NCBI RefSeq assembly: GCF_001049495.1
Contig: NZ_CDWI01000011.1
Coordinates: 248,001-312,000, forward strand
Source: Microbacterium sp. 3J1
GTDB lineage: Bacteria > Actinomycetota > Actinomycetes > Actinomycetales > Microbacteriaceae
Direction: 5' to 3'
Length of the DNA: 64,000 nt
Made by a program: the position numbers and the translations under genes. The notes under the pieces were generated by a model that saw only the letters and a list, made by a program, of their open reading frames with translations, was not told the origin of the DNA and searched no databases. This document shows, in pieces, positions 49,893 through 57,896 of the stretch. Numbering within the stretch: the first letter of the stretch is position 1; each line of letters begins with the position of its first letter.

Positions 49893-50924
49893 ATGCTGTC
49901 GACAACCAAGCCCGTCGCCGGCGACAAGGTCGCCGTGCTTTCGCCCGCCTTCGCCGCGCCCGCGGTCGCCCCGGAGCTGCACGCGCAGGCTCTTCGCCGC
50001 CTCGAGGATCTGACCGGGCTGATCCCGGTCGAGTACCCCACGACGCGACAGCTCGATGCGAGCCCGCAGGCGCGAGCAGCCGACGTGAACGCGGCCTTCG
50101 CGGATCCCGAGATCCGCGCGATCGTCGCGACGATCGGCGGCGACGACCAGGTGCTCGTCGTCCCGCATCTCGACCCCACCCTCGCGCTGGCCGATCCCAA
50201 GCCCTTCCTCGGGTACAGCGACAACACGAACATCCTGAACTGGCTGTGGAGCCTGAGCATCCGCGGCTACTACGGCGGTTCGACCGCGGTCCACCTGGGG
50301 CCCGGTCCCGCCGTCGACGATGTCCACCGGCGCTCGCTCCTGGCCGCCCTTCTCGACGGCGGCGCGATCGAGCTCACCGAACCGGGGGAGTCGGAGGACG
50401 TCGGCCGCCGCTGGGCGGACCCGCGGGCGCTCACCGAGTACGGCGACCGCGTCGCGACCGAACCGTGGACCTGGTCGGGCCCCGCCGCACGAGTCGAAGG
50501 ACGCACCTGGGGTGGCTGCCTCGAGGTCATCGACCAGCTCGCGCTCGTGGATCGTCTGCCGCCGATCGAGGATCTCCGCGGCGGCATCCTGCTGCTGGAG
50601 ACGAGCGAGGAGCGCCCCGCCGCGAGCTGGGTGGCGCGCTGGCTCAGAGGTCTGGGGGAGCGAGGCATCCTCGGAGCGGTCGCCGGTGTGGCGGTGGCGC
50701 GACCGCCGGTGAGCGACTTCGACTTCCACCCCTCGCCCGACGAGGCCGATGCGCTCCGCGCCGCTCAGCGAGACGCGGTCGTCGACGTGGTCTCGCGGTA
50801 CAACCCCGACGCCGTCGTGTGCGTGGGCGTGCCGTTCGGCCACACCAGGCCGCAGTGGATCGTGCCGTTCGGGGGCACGATGGCGCTCGACGGCGAGACC
50901 CGCACCGTGAGCGCGACCTACTGA
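49893..50924 (+). CDS. S66-family serine peptidase (LD-carboxypeptidase/MccF-like)
   Basis: A 343-residue S66 peptidase. The Ser nucleophile is 109 in FLGYSDNTN; the later Glu lies in LLETSEERPA and the His in VGVPFGHTRPQW. N-terminal GDKVAVLSPAF and the IGGDD loop fit the MccF branch, which cleaves acylsulfamide-type toxic nucleotides, more than muropeptide LdcA. The true substrate is unresolved. ATG 49893 is weakly supported by a GGGCGG stretch. It is divergent from the small HTH gene. Confidence 0.88.
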   Translation: MLSTTKPVAGDKVAVLSPAFAAPAVAPELHAQALRRLEDLTGLIPVEYPTTRQLDASPQARAADVNAAFADPEIRAIVATIGGDDQVLVVPHLDPTLALADPKPFLGYSDNTNILNWLWSLSIRGYYGGSTAVHLGPGPAVDDVHRRSLLAALLDGGAIELTEPGESEDVGRRWADPRALTEYGDRVATEPWTWSGPAARVEGRTWGGCLEVIDQLALVDRLPPIEDLRGGILLLETSEERPAASWVARWLRGLGERGILGAVAGVAVARPPVSDFDFHPSPDEADALRAAQRDAVVDVVSRYNPDAVVCVGVPFGHTRPQWIVPFGGTMALDGETRTVSATY

Positions 50925-51051
50925 GGCGCTGTCGCGCTGCTCGACATCAGGGAGACCGGATCCTCGGGTGATCCCGGCGAGTCATTCCGGGATCACGCCG
51001 GCGTCGCGGGACGCACTCGGACTCCCGCGTGCCGTGGCTCGCGGGCCGCGC

Positions 51052-51600
51052 TGCGGGGTCGATTGCGCATCTCGCGCCGCGTGCGGGGTCGATTTCTCAC
51101 CGTAAACGGCCTTCGCCGGTGCGTTATTGACCCCGCATCCGGCGGCGGCTGCGCGTGGTGCGATTCTGCCGCGCATGCACTGCGGCGGGCGGTGCGGGGT
51201 CGATTTCGCATCTCGCGCCGCGTGCGGGGTCGATTTCGCACCTCGCGCGTCGTGCGGGGTCGATTTCGCACCGTAAACGGCCTTCGCCGGTGCGTTATTG
51301 ACCCCGCATCCGGCCGCGGCCGCGCGCCGTGCGATTCTGCCGCGCATGCACTGCGGCGGCCTCGTGCGGGGTCGATTCCGCACCGTAAACGGCCTTCGCC
51401 GGTGCGTTATTGACCCCGCATCCGGCGGCGGCTGCGCGTGGTGCGATTCTGCCGCGCATGCACTGCGGCGGGCGGTGCGGGGTCCGATTCCGCACCTCGC
51501 GCCGCGTGCGGGGTCGATTCCCCACCTCGCGCGGCGTGCGGGGTCGATTTCGCACCGTAAACGGCCTTCGCCGGTGCGTTATTGACCCCGCATCCGGCCG
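51052..51600. repeat. Array of GGGGTCGA repeats with four hairpin copies
   Basis: Seven or more head units of about 30 bp, each starting TGCGGGGTCGATT, alternate with four copies of a longer unit that runs CACCGTAAACGGCCTTCGCC then GGTGCGTTATTGACCCCGCA (ending near 51137, 51307, 51420 and 51592). In each, TGCGGGGTC pairs with GACCCCGCA as outer stem and CACCG with CGGTG as inner stem. Copies of CGATTCTGCCGCGCATGCACTGCGGCG join the blocks. The same design as the element at 1131-1252. It covers much of an 853-bp gene-free stretch (50925-51777), where only spurious frames exist. Confidence 0.9.
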
Positions 51601-51605
51601 GGCCG

Positions 51606-51685
51606 GTGCAGCGGCACGCCTCCGGCCCCGCATCCGGCCGGGCTGCGGGCCAGCGCAGCGGCACGCCTCCGGCCCCACATCCACC
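51606..51685. repeat. Direct repeat after the GGGGTCGA array
   Basis: GCAGCGGCACGCCTCCGGCC occurs at about 51608 and again at about 51655, each followed by CCxCATCC. It makes a two-copy direct repeat between the array and the terminator of the MHS gene. Confidence 0.75.
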
Positions 51686-51725
51686 GCGCACGTCGTCAGC
51701 GCGCGGACGGCCGACCCTCGAAAGG

Positions 51726-51761
51726 CGAACGGCCGCACCCCCGAAGGGATGCGGCCGTTCG
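51726..51761 (-). terminator. Terminator of the MHS transporter gene
   Basis: A perfect 12-bp stem CGAACGGCCGCA/TGCGGCCGTTCG (51726-51737 with 51750-51761) around a 12-base loop, 17 bp downstream of the leftward MHS gene. It has no T-run, so termination is inferred from position and strength. Confidence 0.7.
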
Positions 51762-51777
51762 ACGGATTCCGGAGGCG

Positions 51778-53238
51778 TCAGAGCTCGACGGCCGCGGCCA
51801 CTCCGAGGTCGGACTCGTAGTCGTTGTCCTTGGTCTCCTTCGAGAGGAAGAGCGCGATGAACGTCAGCACGCCCATGACCGAGAGGTACAGGCCGACGAG
51901 CCACGGAGCGCCGTCGCCGAGCTCCCACAGCCACACGGCGATGATCGGCGCGACAGCGGCGCCGAGGATCGACGAGACGTTGTACGAGATCGCAGATCCC
52001 GTGTAGCGCACGTTCGTCGGGAAGAGCTCCGGCAGCAGCGCGCCCATGGGGCCGAAGGTCGCGCCCATCAGCATGAAGCCGAAGACGAGGAAGGCCTGTG
52101 CGAGCGCACCGGTGAACTTCGGATCGACCGCCGGCAGCAGGAACGCGTTGAAGGTCAGACCGAACACGATGATGAGACCCGTGACCCACAGCAGCAGCCG
52201 GCGGCGTCCGATCTTGTCGGCGATCGGACCGGACAGCAGGGTGAAGATGCCGAAGAACACCACGCCGATGATCTGCATCAGCACGAAGTCGGTGTACCCG
52301 AATCCGAGACCCGGATAGAACTGCGCGGCGAACGCCGAGGCGTCGAAGTCGTTGCCCGCCGCCTCAGCCGCCGCCTGCGCGGCTGCGGACGCGGTCTCGA
52401 GGGACGCGGCCTTCGTGCCGTAGGCGAGGGTGAAGTTCGTCATCAGGTAGAACAGCACGTACGTCGCCAGCATGATGAACGTGCCGAGGATCAGCTGCTT
52501 CCAGTGGTGACGGAAGACCGTGGCGAGCGGGAGCTTGCGGATCACGCCCTTCTCCTCGGCCTTCTTGAAGGTGTCGGACTCGACGAGCTTGAGGCGCACC
52601 CAGAGGCCAATGATGACCATGATCGCGGAGAACAGGAACGGGATCCGCCAGCCCCACGACAGGAAGGCCTCGGACTTCAGGGCGGGGTTCTCGGAGTGCG
52701 GCAGGAGCCAGTTGATCCCCAGGAACAGGAAGTTCGCGATGATGAAGCCGAGCGGCGCGCCGAGCTGCGGGAACGTGCCGTACCAGGCCCGCTTTCCGGC
52801 GGGGGCGTTCTCCGTCGCGACCAGCGCGGCACCCGACCACTCGCCGCCGAGGGCGAAGCCCTGGAACAGCCGGAGGATGAGAAGCAGCAGCGCCGCCCAC
52901 CAGCCGATCTGCTGGAAGGTGGGGAGCAGACCGATCACGAAGGTCGCGATTCCCATGGTCAGCAGCGATGCGACGAGGGTCGCCTTGCGGCCGAACTTGT
53001 CGCCGAAGTGGCCGAACACCACGGCGCCGATGGGGCGGGCCACCATGGCTGCGCCGAAGACGGCGAACGACGAGAGCAGCGACGTCGTGTCGTTGCCGGT
53101 GGGGAAGAACAGCACCGGGAAGACGAGTACGGCCGCCGTCGCGTAGGCGTAGAAGTCGTAGAACTCGATCGTGGTGCCGACCAGGCTCGCGGTGATGACG
53201 CGCGACCGCGGATTGGCTGGCGCTGTGGACGTACTCAT
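51778..53238 (-). CDS. MFS transporter, metabolite:H+ symporter (MHS) family
   Basis: A 486-residue 12-TM transporter of the MHS group (ShiA/ProP/KgtP relatives). VARPIGAVVFGHFGDKFGRKATLVASLLTMG is motif A; RLFQGFALGGEWSGAALVATENAPAG is the TM4-5 family block. It imports an organic acid, betaine or similar by proton symport. An unusual Ala-rich loop (ETASAAAQAAAEAAGNDFDASAF) lies between TM7 and TM8. ATG 53238 with GGGAG upstream; a perfect 14-bp palindrome 21-34 bp upstream may be a GntR-type operator. Confidence 0.9.
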   Translation of the reverse strand: MSTSTAPANPRSRVITASLVGTTIEFYDFYAYATAAVLVFPVLFFPTGNDTTSLLSSFAVFGAAMVARPIGAVVFGHFGDKFGRKATLVASLLTMGIATFVIGLLPTFQQIGWWAALLLLILRLFQGFALGGEWSGAALVATENAPAGKRAWYGTFPQLGAPLGFIIANFLFLGINWLLPHSENPALKSEAFLSWGWRIPFLFSAIMVIIGLWVRLKLVESDTFKKAEEKGVIRKLPLATVFRHHWKQLILGTFIMLATYVLFYLMTNFTLAYGTKAASLETASAAAQAAAEAAGNDFDASAFAAQFYPGLGFGYTDFVLMQIIGVVFFGIFTLLSGPIADKIGRRRLLLWVTGLIIVFGLTFNAFLLPAVDPKFTGALAQAFLVFGFMLMGATFGPMGALLPELFPTNVRYTGSAISYNVSSILGAAVAPIIAVWLWELGDGAPWLVGLYLSVMGVLTFIALFLSKETKDNDYESDLGVAAAVEL

Positions 53239-53258
53239 GCTGCTCCCTCGTATCCGTG

Positions 53259-53272
53259 CCTGGTATACCAGG
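53259..53272. promoter_or_regulatory. CCTGGTATACCAGG palindrome ahead of the MHS transporter gene
   Basis: A perfect 14-bp palindrome centred on TGGTATACCA, the form of many GntR-family operators. No GntR gene lies in the window, so the regulator would be elsewhere. Confidence 0.65.
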
Positions 53273-53378
53273 GCACTCGGGTGATCTTACGCCTTCCTGG
53301 GAGTCTCCTGGGTGCGTGTGACATCTGGTCGACGGCGGTGCGTGCGTAGAGTCGGGGAGGAGAGCGAAGGCGGATGCT

Positions 53379-53876
53379 GTGACGACGAGACTGCTGCTGC
53401 TGGCCGACACCCACGTGCCGAAGCGGGCACGACGACTGCCCGATGCGGTGCTGCGCGCCGTCGACGAGGCCGACATCGTGATCCACGCGGGTGACTGGGT
53501 CGATCTTCCGACGCTCGAGCTCCTCGAGTCGCGGGCCGCGGTGCTGCACGGCGTCTTCGGGAACAACGACGGCCCCGAGCTCCGCGAGCGTCTGCCGGAG
53601 GTGGCGCATGTGCGCGTGGAGGATGTGCGGATCGCCGTCGTGCACGAGACCGGGCCCGCGGCGCGGCGGGAGCAGCGCATGGATGACGCGTTCCCCGATG
53701 TCGACCTGCTGGTCTTCGGCCATTCCCATATCCCGTGGGACACGGTGGCGCCGTCGGGGCTGCGGTTGCTCAACCCGGGCTCGCCGACGGATCGACGCCG
53801 CCAGCCCGTCTGCACCATGATGACCGTGACGATCGACGCCGACGCCGTCGAGGCCGCGCTGGTGCCGATCTCGTGA
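53379..53876 (+). CDS. Metallophosphoesterase, YfcE/MJ0936 family
   Basis: A 165-residue calcineurin-fold phosphoesterase: ADTHVP (D-x-H), HAGDWVD (GD-x-x-D), FGNNDGPE (GN-x-D), VVHETG and FGHSHIPW (GHxH) supply the two-metal site, and NPGSPTDRRR is the characteristic end of the group. It hydrolyses phosphodiesters or phosphate esters; the substrate is unknown. GTG 53379 is the start. The stop overlaps the GTG of the next gene (GTGA). Confidence 0.9.
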   Translation: MTTRLLLLADTHVPKRARRLPDAVLRAVDEADIVIHAGDWVDLPTLELLESRAAVLHGVFGNNDGPELRERLPEVAHVRVEDVRIAVVHETGPAARREQRMDDAFPDVDLLVFGHSHIPWDTVAPSGLRLLNPGSPTDRRRQPVCTMMTVTIDADAVEAALVPIS

Positions 53877-54364
53877 CGACCCCCGTGTATCGCGCGCCGA
53901 TGCGTTCCCGTGACGATGGCGTCGCCCCGGGCGTCGCCGTGGAACGAGCCCTGCGCCGGGGGATCTGCGGTGTGGGCGGTCGCGTGGACGCTGCCCCCGT
54001 CTCCCTCGAGGCCGCTCTCGCCGCGGTGGACCGCCGCCACGGCGAACGGATGGCGAGACGTCTCGAGCGCTTCGCGGCCGTGCCGGAGGGCGCGTTCGTG
54101 TGGACGCGAGACCTCGACGGGCTGTTCTGGCTGGGACGGCTGACGGGGTCGTGGCGCTATGACGGCTCATCGGATGCCCTCGGCTGCGACCTCGTGCACG
54201 TGCGGCCCTGCGACTGGCTCGCCGACCCGATGGCGCCGGGACGCGTGCCGACCGGCGTCCTGCAGTCCTTCGCACGCGGTGGCCGCAACTGGCAGCGCAT
54301 CCATGCGGGCGACGCGTCGCCTCTCTCGGCGGCGATCTGGGAAGGTGCTCGGGGCATCGGGTGA
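53873..54364 (+). CDS. Conserved hypothetical protein, coupled to the phosphoesterase
   Basis: A 163-residue protein. RRHGERMARRLERFAAVPEGAFVWTRDLDGLFWLGRLTGSWRYD near mid-protein, then CDLVHVRPCDWLADP, recall small W-x-G, PUA-like or EVE-like folds, but this is only a visual impression. GTG 53873 overlaps the upstream stop by GTGA, so the pair is co-translated. I do not know its function; a base- or nucleotide-linked role beside a phosphoesterase is a guess. Confidence 0.65.
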   Translation: MTTPVYRAPMRSRDDGVAPGVAVERALRRGICGVGGRVDAAPVSLEAALAAVDRRHGERMARRLERFAAVPEGAFVWTRDLDGLFWLGRLTGSWRYDGSSDALGCDLVHVRPCDWLADPMAPGRVPTGVLQSFARGGRNWQRIHAGDASPLSAAIWEGARGIG

Positions 54365-54391
54365 CGGCGGCGGAGCGGATGCCGCCTTCGT

Positions 54392-55255
54392 TCAGGCGTG
54401 GCCGACTCGGTCGTCGCCCAGACGTGCGGAGAGCTCACGCGCGGCGCGGCCGACCAGTGCACCCAGAGCGTCGAGCCGAGGACCGATCCGCGCCTTGGGT
54501 GCGCTCACGTTCACGGCCGCGACGATCCGGCCGGTGAAATCGGTGATCGGAGCCGACGCAGCGACCACGCCGAACTCGAGTTCTTCATCCGACAGTGCGA
54601 ACCCCTGCTCGCGGATGCGCTCCAGCTCGGTGAGCAGACTCGCGAAATCCGTCACCGGCGCGTTGCCGGCAGGAGGTGCGTCGAGCACCGGGAAGCCCGA
54701 CGGATCAGCCTGATCGAACCTGCCGACGAGCGGCTGATCCTGCCCGTGGTCCTCGTACCAGCGGGCCAGCGCCTCCTCGTCCCAGTCGCTGAGCAGCGCG
54801 CGACCGGAGGGGGTGCGCCAGGCGGCGGTCGTCGTCCCCGCCCACCCCGTCGTGCGCACGTCGTGCGGGCTGAGCTCGCTCAGCAGTGTCAGCACGTTTC
54901 CCCCGCGGAGCACGCAGAGATGACTCGTCTCGCGCGTGGACTGCACCAGACGGCGCAGGATGCTGCGCGACGCGTGGACGAGGGTCGATGTCGCAGTGTG
55001 CGCCGCGAGCGCGTAGAGGCGCGGTCCCAGGAGGTACCGGAGGGAGTCGTCGTCCCGCTCGACGAGCCCGGTCTCGGCGAGCGTGGCGAGTGTGCGAGAC
55101 ACCACCGCCTTGTCGCGTCCGGTGGCCTGCGCCACCTGGGAGACCCCCATCCCTCCGGCGCGCAGCGCCTCGTCGGAGCCGAGGAGCTCGAGGATCTCGA
55201 TGTCGCGAGCGAGACCGGAGGTGTTGCGCCTCGCGGTCGGACGTGGAGAGGTCAT
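54392..55255 (-). CDS. IclR-family transcriptional regulator
   Basis: A 287-residue IclR. The N-terminal winged HTH (ILELLGSDEALRAGGMGVSQVAQATGRDKAVVSRTLATLAETGLVERDD) is at residues about 20-70; the C-terminal effector domain has DVRTTGWAGTTTAAWRTPSGRALLSDW and late IREQGFALSDEELEFGVVAASAPITD, typical IclR marks. It is divergent from the betaine-type ABC and catabolic operon and is its likely controller. ATG 55255 is chosen because further upstream the frame crosses the promoter and operator. Confidence 0.93.
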   Translation of the reverse strand: MTSPRPTARRNTSGLARDIEILELLGSDEALRAGGMGVSQVAQATGRDKAVVSRTLATLAETGLVERDDDSLRYLLGPRLYALAAHTATSTLVHASRSILRRLVQSTRETSHLCVLRGGNVLTLLSELSPHDVRTTGWAGTTTAAWRTPSGRALLSDWDEEALARWYEDHGQDQPLVGRFDQADPSGFPVLDAPPAGNAPVTDFASLLTELERIREQGFALSDEELEFGVVAASAPITDFTGRIVAAVNVSAPKARIGPRLDALGALVGRAARELSARLGDDRVGHA

Positions 55256-55261
55256 CGCCCC

Positions 55262-55326
55262 ATCATAGTTCCGGCTGTTGCCATAAACACAACAGGCTTT
55301 GACGAAATGGTTACTGGGATTACTTT
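55262..55326. promoter_or_regulatory. IclR operator and divergent promoters
   Basis: CTGTTG-N9-CAACAG (55275-55280, 55290-55295) is a perfect inverted repeat. Rightward, TTGACG (55299-55304), 16 bases and TACTTT (55321-55326) make a promoter just downstream of it. Leftward, TATGAT (complement of 55262-55267) is a -10 box for the IclR gene with the palindrome overlapping its spacer/-35. The layout fits autorepression together with control of the operon. Confidence 0.7.
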
Positions 55327-55371
55327 GGTGACACACCCGGTACCGGCCTCAACGACGAGACAGGAGCCCTC

Positions 55372-56037
55372 TTGACCGGATTCAACTGGGAAGACCTCAC
55401 GGCCTTCCTCACACGCCGCGCCGACGACATCCTCGAGCTCACCCGAGATCACCTCGTCGTCGTCCTGGTCTCGGTCGCGCTCGCCGCGATCATCGGGATC
55501 GGCCTCGGCATCCTCGTCCGCAACCGCCGCATCGCGAGGACCACCGTGCTGACGGCATCCGCCGTGGCCATCACGATCCCGTCGCTCGCGCTCCTGGCGC
55601 TCCTGAGCCCCGTGCTCGGCCTCGGATGGCTTCCGACAGTCGTGGCTCTGGTCTTCTATTCGCTGCTCCCCGTCGTGCGCAACACGGTCGTCGGCCTCCG
55701 CGAGGTGCCCCTGTCCGTGCTCGAATCGGCACGCGGCATGGGCCTCGGTCCCACCCGCATCCTGTTCACCGTCCAGCTGCCCATCGCCTGGCCCGTCATC
55801 ATGACCGGCGTCCGGGTCGCGGCGCAGCTCACGGTCGGCATCGCGGCGATCGCCGCGTACGTCGCCGGCCCGGGCCTCGGCGAGTACATCTTCAAGGGCC
55901 TCAGCTCGCTCGGGTCGAAGAACGCCCTCAACTACGCACTCACGGGCACCGTGGCCGTGATCCTCCTCGCGCTGCTCCTCGACGGCATCCTCGTGCTCGT
56001 CGCCCGCCTCACCACATCAAGGGGTCTCCGTGCCTGA
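55372..56037 (+). CDS. ABC transporter permease, OpuCB/OpuBB type (first permease)
   Basis: A 221-residue permease with about five or six helices. LVVVLVSVALAAIIGIGLGILVRNRR, then AITIPSLALLALLSPVLGLG and VRNTVVGLREVPLSVLESARGMGLGPTRILFTVQLPIAWPVIMTGVR (EAA loop) are typical of glycine-betaine/choline permeases. TTG 55372 with AGGAG upstream is the start. It overlaps the ATPase gene by 8 bp. Confidence 0.92.
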   Translation: MTGFNWEDLTAFLTRRADDILELTRDHLVVVLVSVALAAIIGIGLGILVRNRRIARTTVLTASAVAITIPSLALLALLSPVLGLGWLPTVVALVFYSLLPVVRNTVVGLREVPLSVLESARGMGLGPTRILFTVQLPIAWPVIMTGVRVAAQLTVGIAAIAAYVAGPGLGEYIFKGLSSLGSKNALNYALTGTVAVILLALLLDGILVLVARLTTSRGLRA

Positions 56038-57067
56038 CACCACCACGAACACCGGCGTCCTGACGTCGCTCGCCGCCCAGCAGGGCGGAGTCGACATCGT
56101 GCTCGACCACATCACGAAGCAGTATCCGGGCCAGGAGGCTCCGGCCGTCGAGGACTTCTCCCTGCGCGTGGAGCCGGGCGAGCTCATCATGTTCGTCGGC
56201 CCCAGCGGCTGCGGCAAGACGACGACCATGAAGATGATCAACCGGATCATCGAGCCGACGTCGGGGTCGATCCGCATCAACGGCGACGACGTGCTGTCGC
56301 TCGACGGCAACGAGCTGCGGCGCCACATCGGCTATGTGATCCAGCAGATCGGCCTCTTCCCGCACTTCACCATCGCAGAGAACATCGCGATCGTGCCGAA
56401 GCTGCTCGGCTGGTCCAAGGCGCGCACCGCCGAGCGCGTGGACGAGCTCCTGCGCACCGTGCAGCTGGACCCCGGCGTCTTCGCCCAGCGATACCCGCGA
56501 CAGCTCTCCGGCGGACAGCAGCAGCGCGTCGGCGTCGCACGTGCGCTCGCGGCCGACCCGCCCGTGATGCTCATGGACGAGCCCTTCGGCGCGACGGACC
56601 CGATAACGCGAGAGAAGCTGCAGGCGGAGTTCCTCCGACTGCAAGCCGACATCGGCAAGACCATCATCTTCGTCACCCACGACTTCGAGGAGGCGATCCG
56701 CATGGGCGATCGGATCGCCGTGCTCAGCGACCGCAGCCAGATCGAGCAGTTCGACACTCCAGCGCGCATCCTCGCCGAACCGGCGAACGACTACGTCCGC
56801 TCATTCATCGGCGAGGGCGCCGCGCTCAAGCGCCTCGCGCTGATCCCGGTCGCCGATGCGCGTATCGCGTCGGCCGACCCGGGCGCTCCCGACGCGACCG
56901 TCGACGAGCACGCCTCGCTGCGCGAGGCACTCGATACGCTCATCGTCACCGGCGCGCGTCGCGTCAACGTGACGCGCGACGGGGCCGTCGTCGGCTCGAT
57001 CGACCAGTCGTCGATCTCCGCGGCGCTGGGGGCCGAGGGCCCCGCGCGCCGCGCCGAGGAGGTCTGA
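56030..57067 (+). CDS. ABC transporter ATPase, OpuCA/ProV type
   Basis: A 345-residue quaternary-amine-type ATPase. Walker A GPSGCGKTTTMKMINRI, Q-loop GYVIQQIGLFPH, signature LSGGQQQRVGVARAL, Walker B VMLMDEPFGATD and the switch FVTHDFEEAIRMGDRI are intact. The C-terminal extension (about residues 255-345) ends in a CBS-like domain (SLREALDTLIVTGARRVNVTRDGAVVGSID). GTG 56030. Confidence 0.93.
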   Translation: MPDTTTNTGVLTSLAAQQGGVDIVLDHITKQYPGQEAPAVEDFSLRVEPGELIMFVGPSGCGKTTTMKMINRIIEPTSGSIRINGDDVLSLDGNELRRHIGYVIQQIGLFPHFTIAENIAIVPKLLGWSKARTAERVDELLRTVQLDPGVFAQRYPRQLSGGQQQRVGVARALAADPPVMLMDEPFGATDPITREKLQAEFLRLQADIGKTIIFVTHDFEEAIRMGDRIAVLSDRSQIEQFDTPARILAEPANDYVRSFIGEGAALKRLALIPVADARIASADPGAPDATVDEHASLREALDTLIVTGARRVNVTRDGAVVGSIDQSSISAALGAEGPARRAEEV

Positions 57068-57069
57068 CC

Positions 57070-57864
57070 GTGACCGGCCCGCAGCTGGTCGTGCCGTCGG
57101 CGACGACGGTGCTGCGCACTCAGAGCACGCCCCGCAGGGAGATGCCGGTGCTGCTGCGCCGGACGATCCCGCTGATCGTCGTCGCCGTCGTGCTCCTGCT
57201 CACCTATGTCTGGGTGTCGAGCCTCGAGCTCGACTCGATCGAGCAGCGCACGCTCAACGCCGACTACATCTCCGCGCGCATCGGCGAGCACCTCGTACTG
57301 TCGATCATCGCCTCGGTCCTCGTGGCCGTCCTGGCGATCCCCGCGGGCATCGCGGTGAGCAGATCTCCCTCGAGGGTCTTCCGCGGCGTCGTGATCGGCA
57401 TCGCCAACATCGGCCAGGCCACGCCGGCCATCGGCGTGGTGATCCTGCTCGCGATCGTCTGGCAGACCGGATTCACCACCGCCCTCCTCGCGCTCGTGAT
57501 CTACTCGTTCCTCCCCGTCCTGCAGAACACGATCGCGGGCCTGGCGCAGGTCGATCCCAGCATCCGCGAATCCGCGAGGGGGATGGGGATGACGCCCGCC
57601 CAGGTGCTGCGCCGGGTCGAGCTCCCTCTGGCCTCGCCGGTGATCCTCGCCGGTCTCCGGACGGCGCTTGTCTTCGCGGTCGGAGTGGCCACCGTCGCGA
57701 CGTTCATCAACGCCGGCGGTCTCGGCGACATGATCATCAACGGCCTCAAGCTGCAGCGCTATCCCGTGCTCGTCGTCGGCGCCATCCTGGTCGCCTCGAT
57801 CGCCGTGCTCATCGACTGGGCCGCCGGTGTCGTGGAGGACATCGTGCGCCCCAAGGGTCTCTGA
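57070..57864 (+). CDS. ABC transporter permease, OpuC type (second permease)
   Basis: A 264-residue permease. About five helices: TIPLIVVAVVLLLTYVWV, HLVLSIIASVLVAVLAIPAGIAVSR, then GIANIGQATPAIGVVILLAI and RESARGMGMTPAQVLRRVELPLASPVILAGLR (the EAA loop). It is a distinct copy from the first permease, so the channel is a heterodimer as in OpuC. GTG 57070 is 2 bp after the ATPase stop. Confidence 0.92.
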   Translation: MTGPQLVVPSATTVLRTQSTPRREMPVLLRRTIPLIVVAVVLLLTYVWVSSLELDSIEQRTLNADYISARIGEHLVLSIIASVLVAVLAIPAGIAVSRSPSRVFRGVVIGIANIGQATPAIGVVILLAIVWQTGFTTALLALVIYSFLPVLQNTIAGLAQVDPSIRESARGMGMTPAQVLRRVELPLASPVILAGLRTALVFAVGVATVATFINAGGLGDMIINGLKLQRYPVLVVGAILVASIAVLIDWAAGVVEDIVRPKGL

Positions 57865-57896
57865 CACACCGCATCCCTTCCCGAAAGGAACCCGCA

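Noticed and set aside
51052..51600. CRISPR array reading of the 51-kb repeats
   Set aside because: Unit lengths vary, there are no unique spacers of even length, and no cas genes are near.
50993..51738. Several small leftward frames in the GGGGTCGA array coding repeated peptides
   Set aside because: They come from translating the repeat in every frame, with no ribosome site and no domain.
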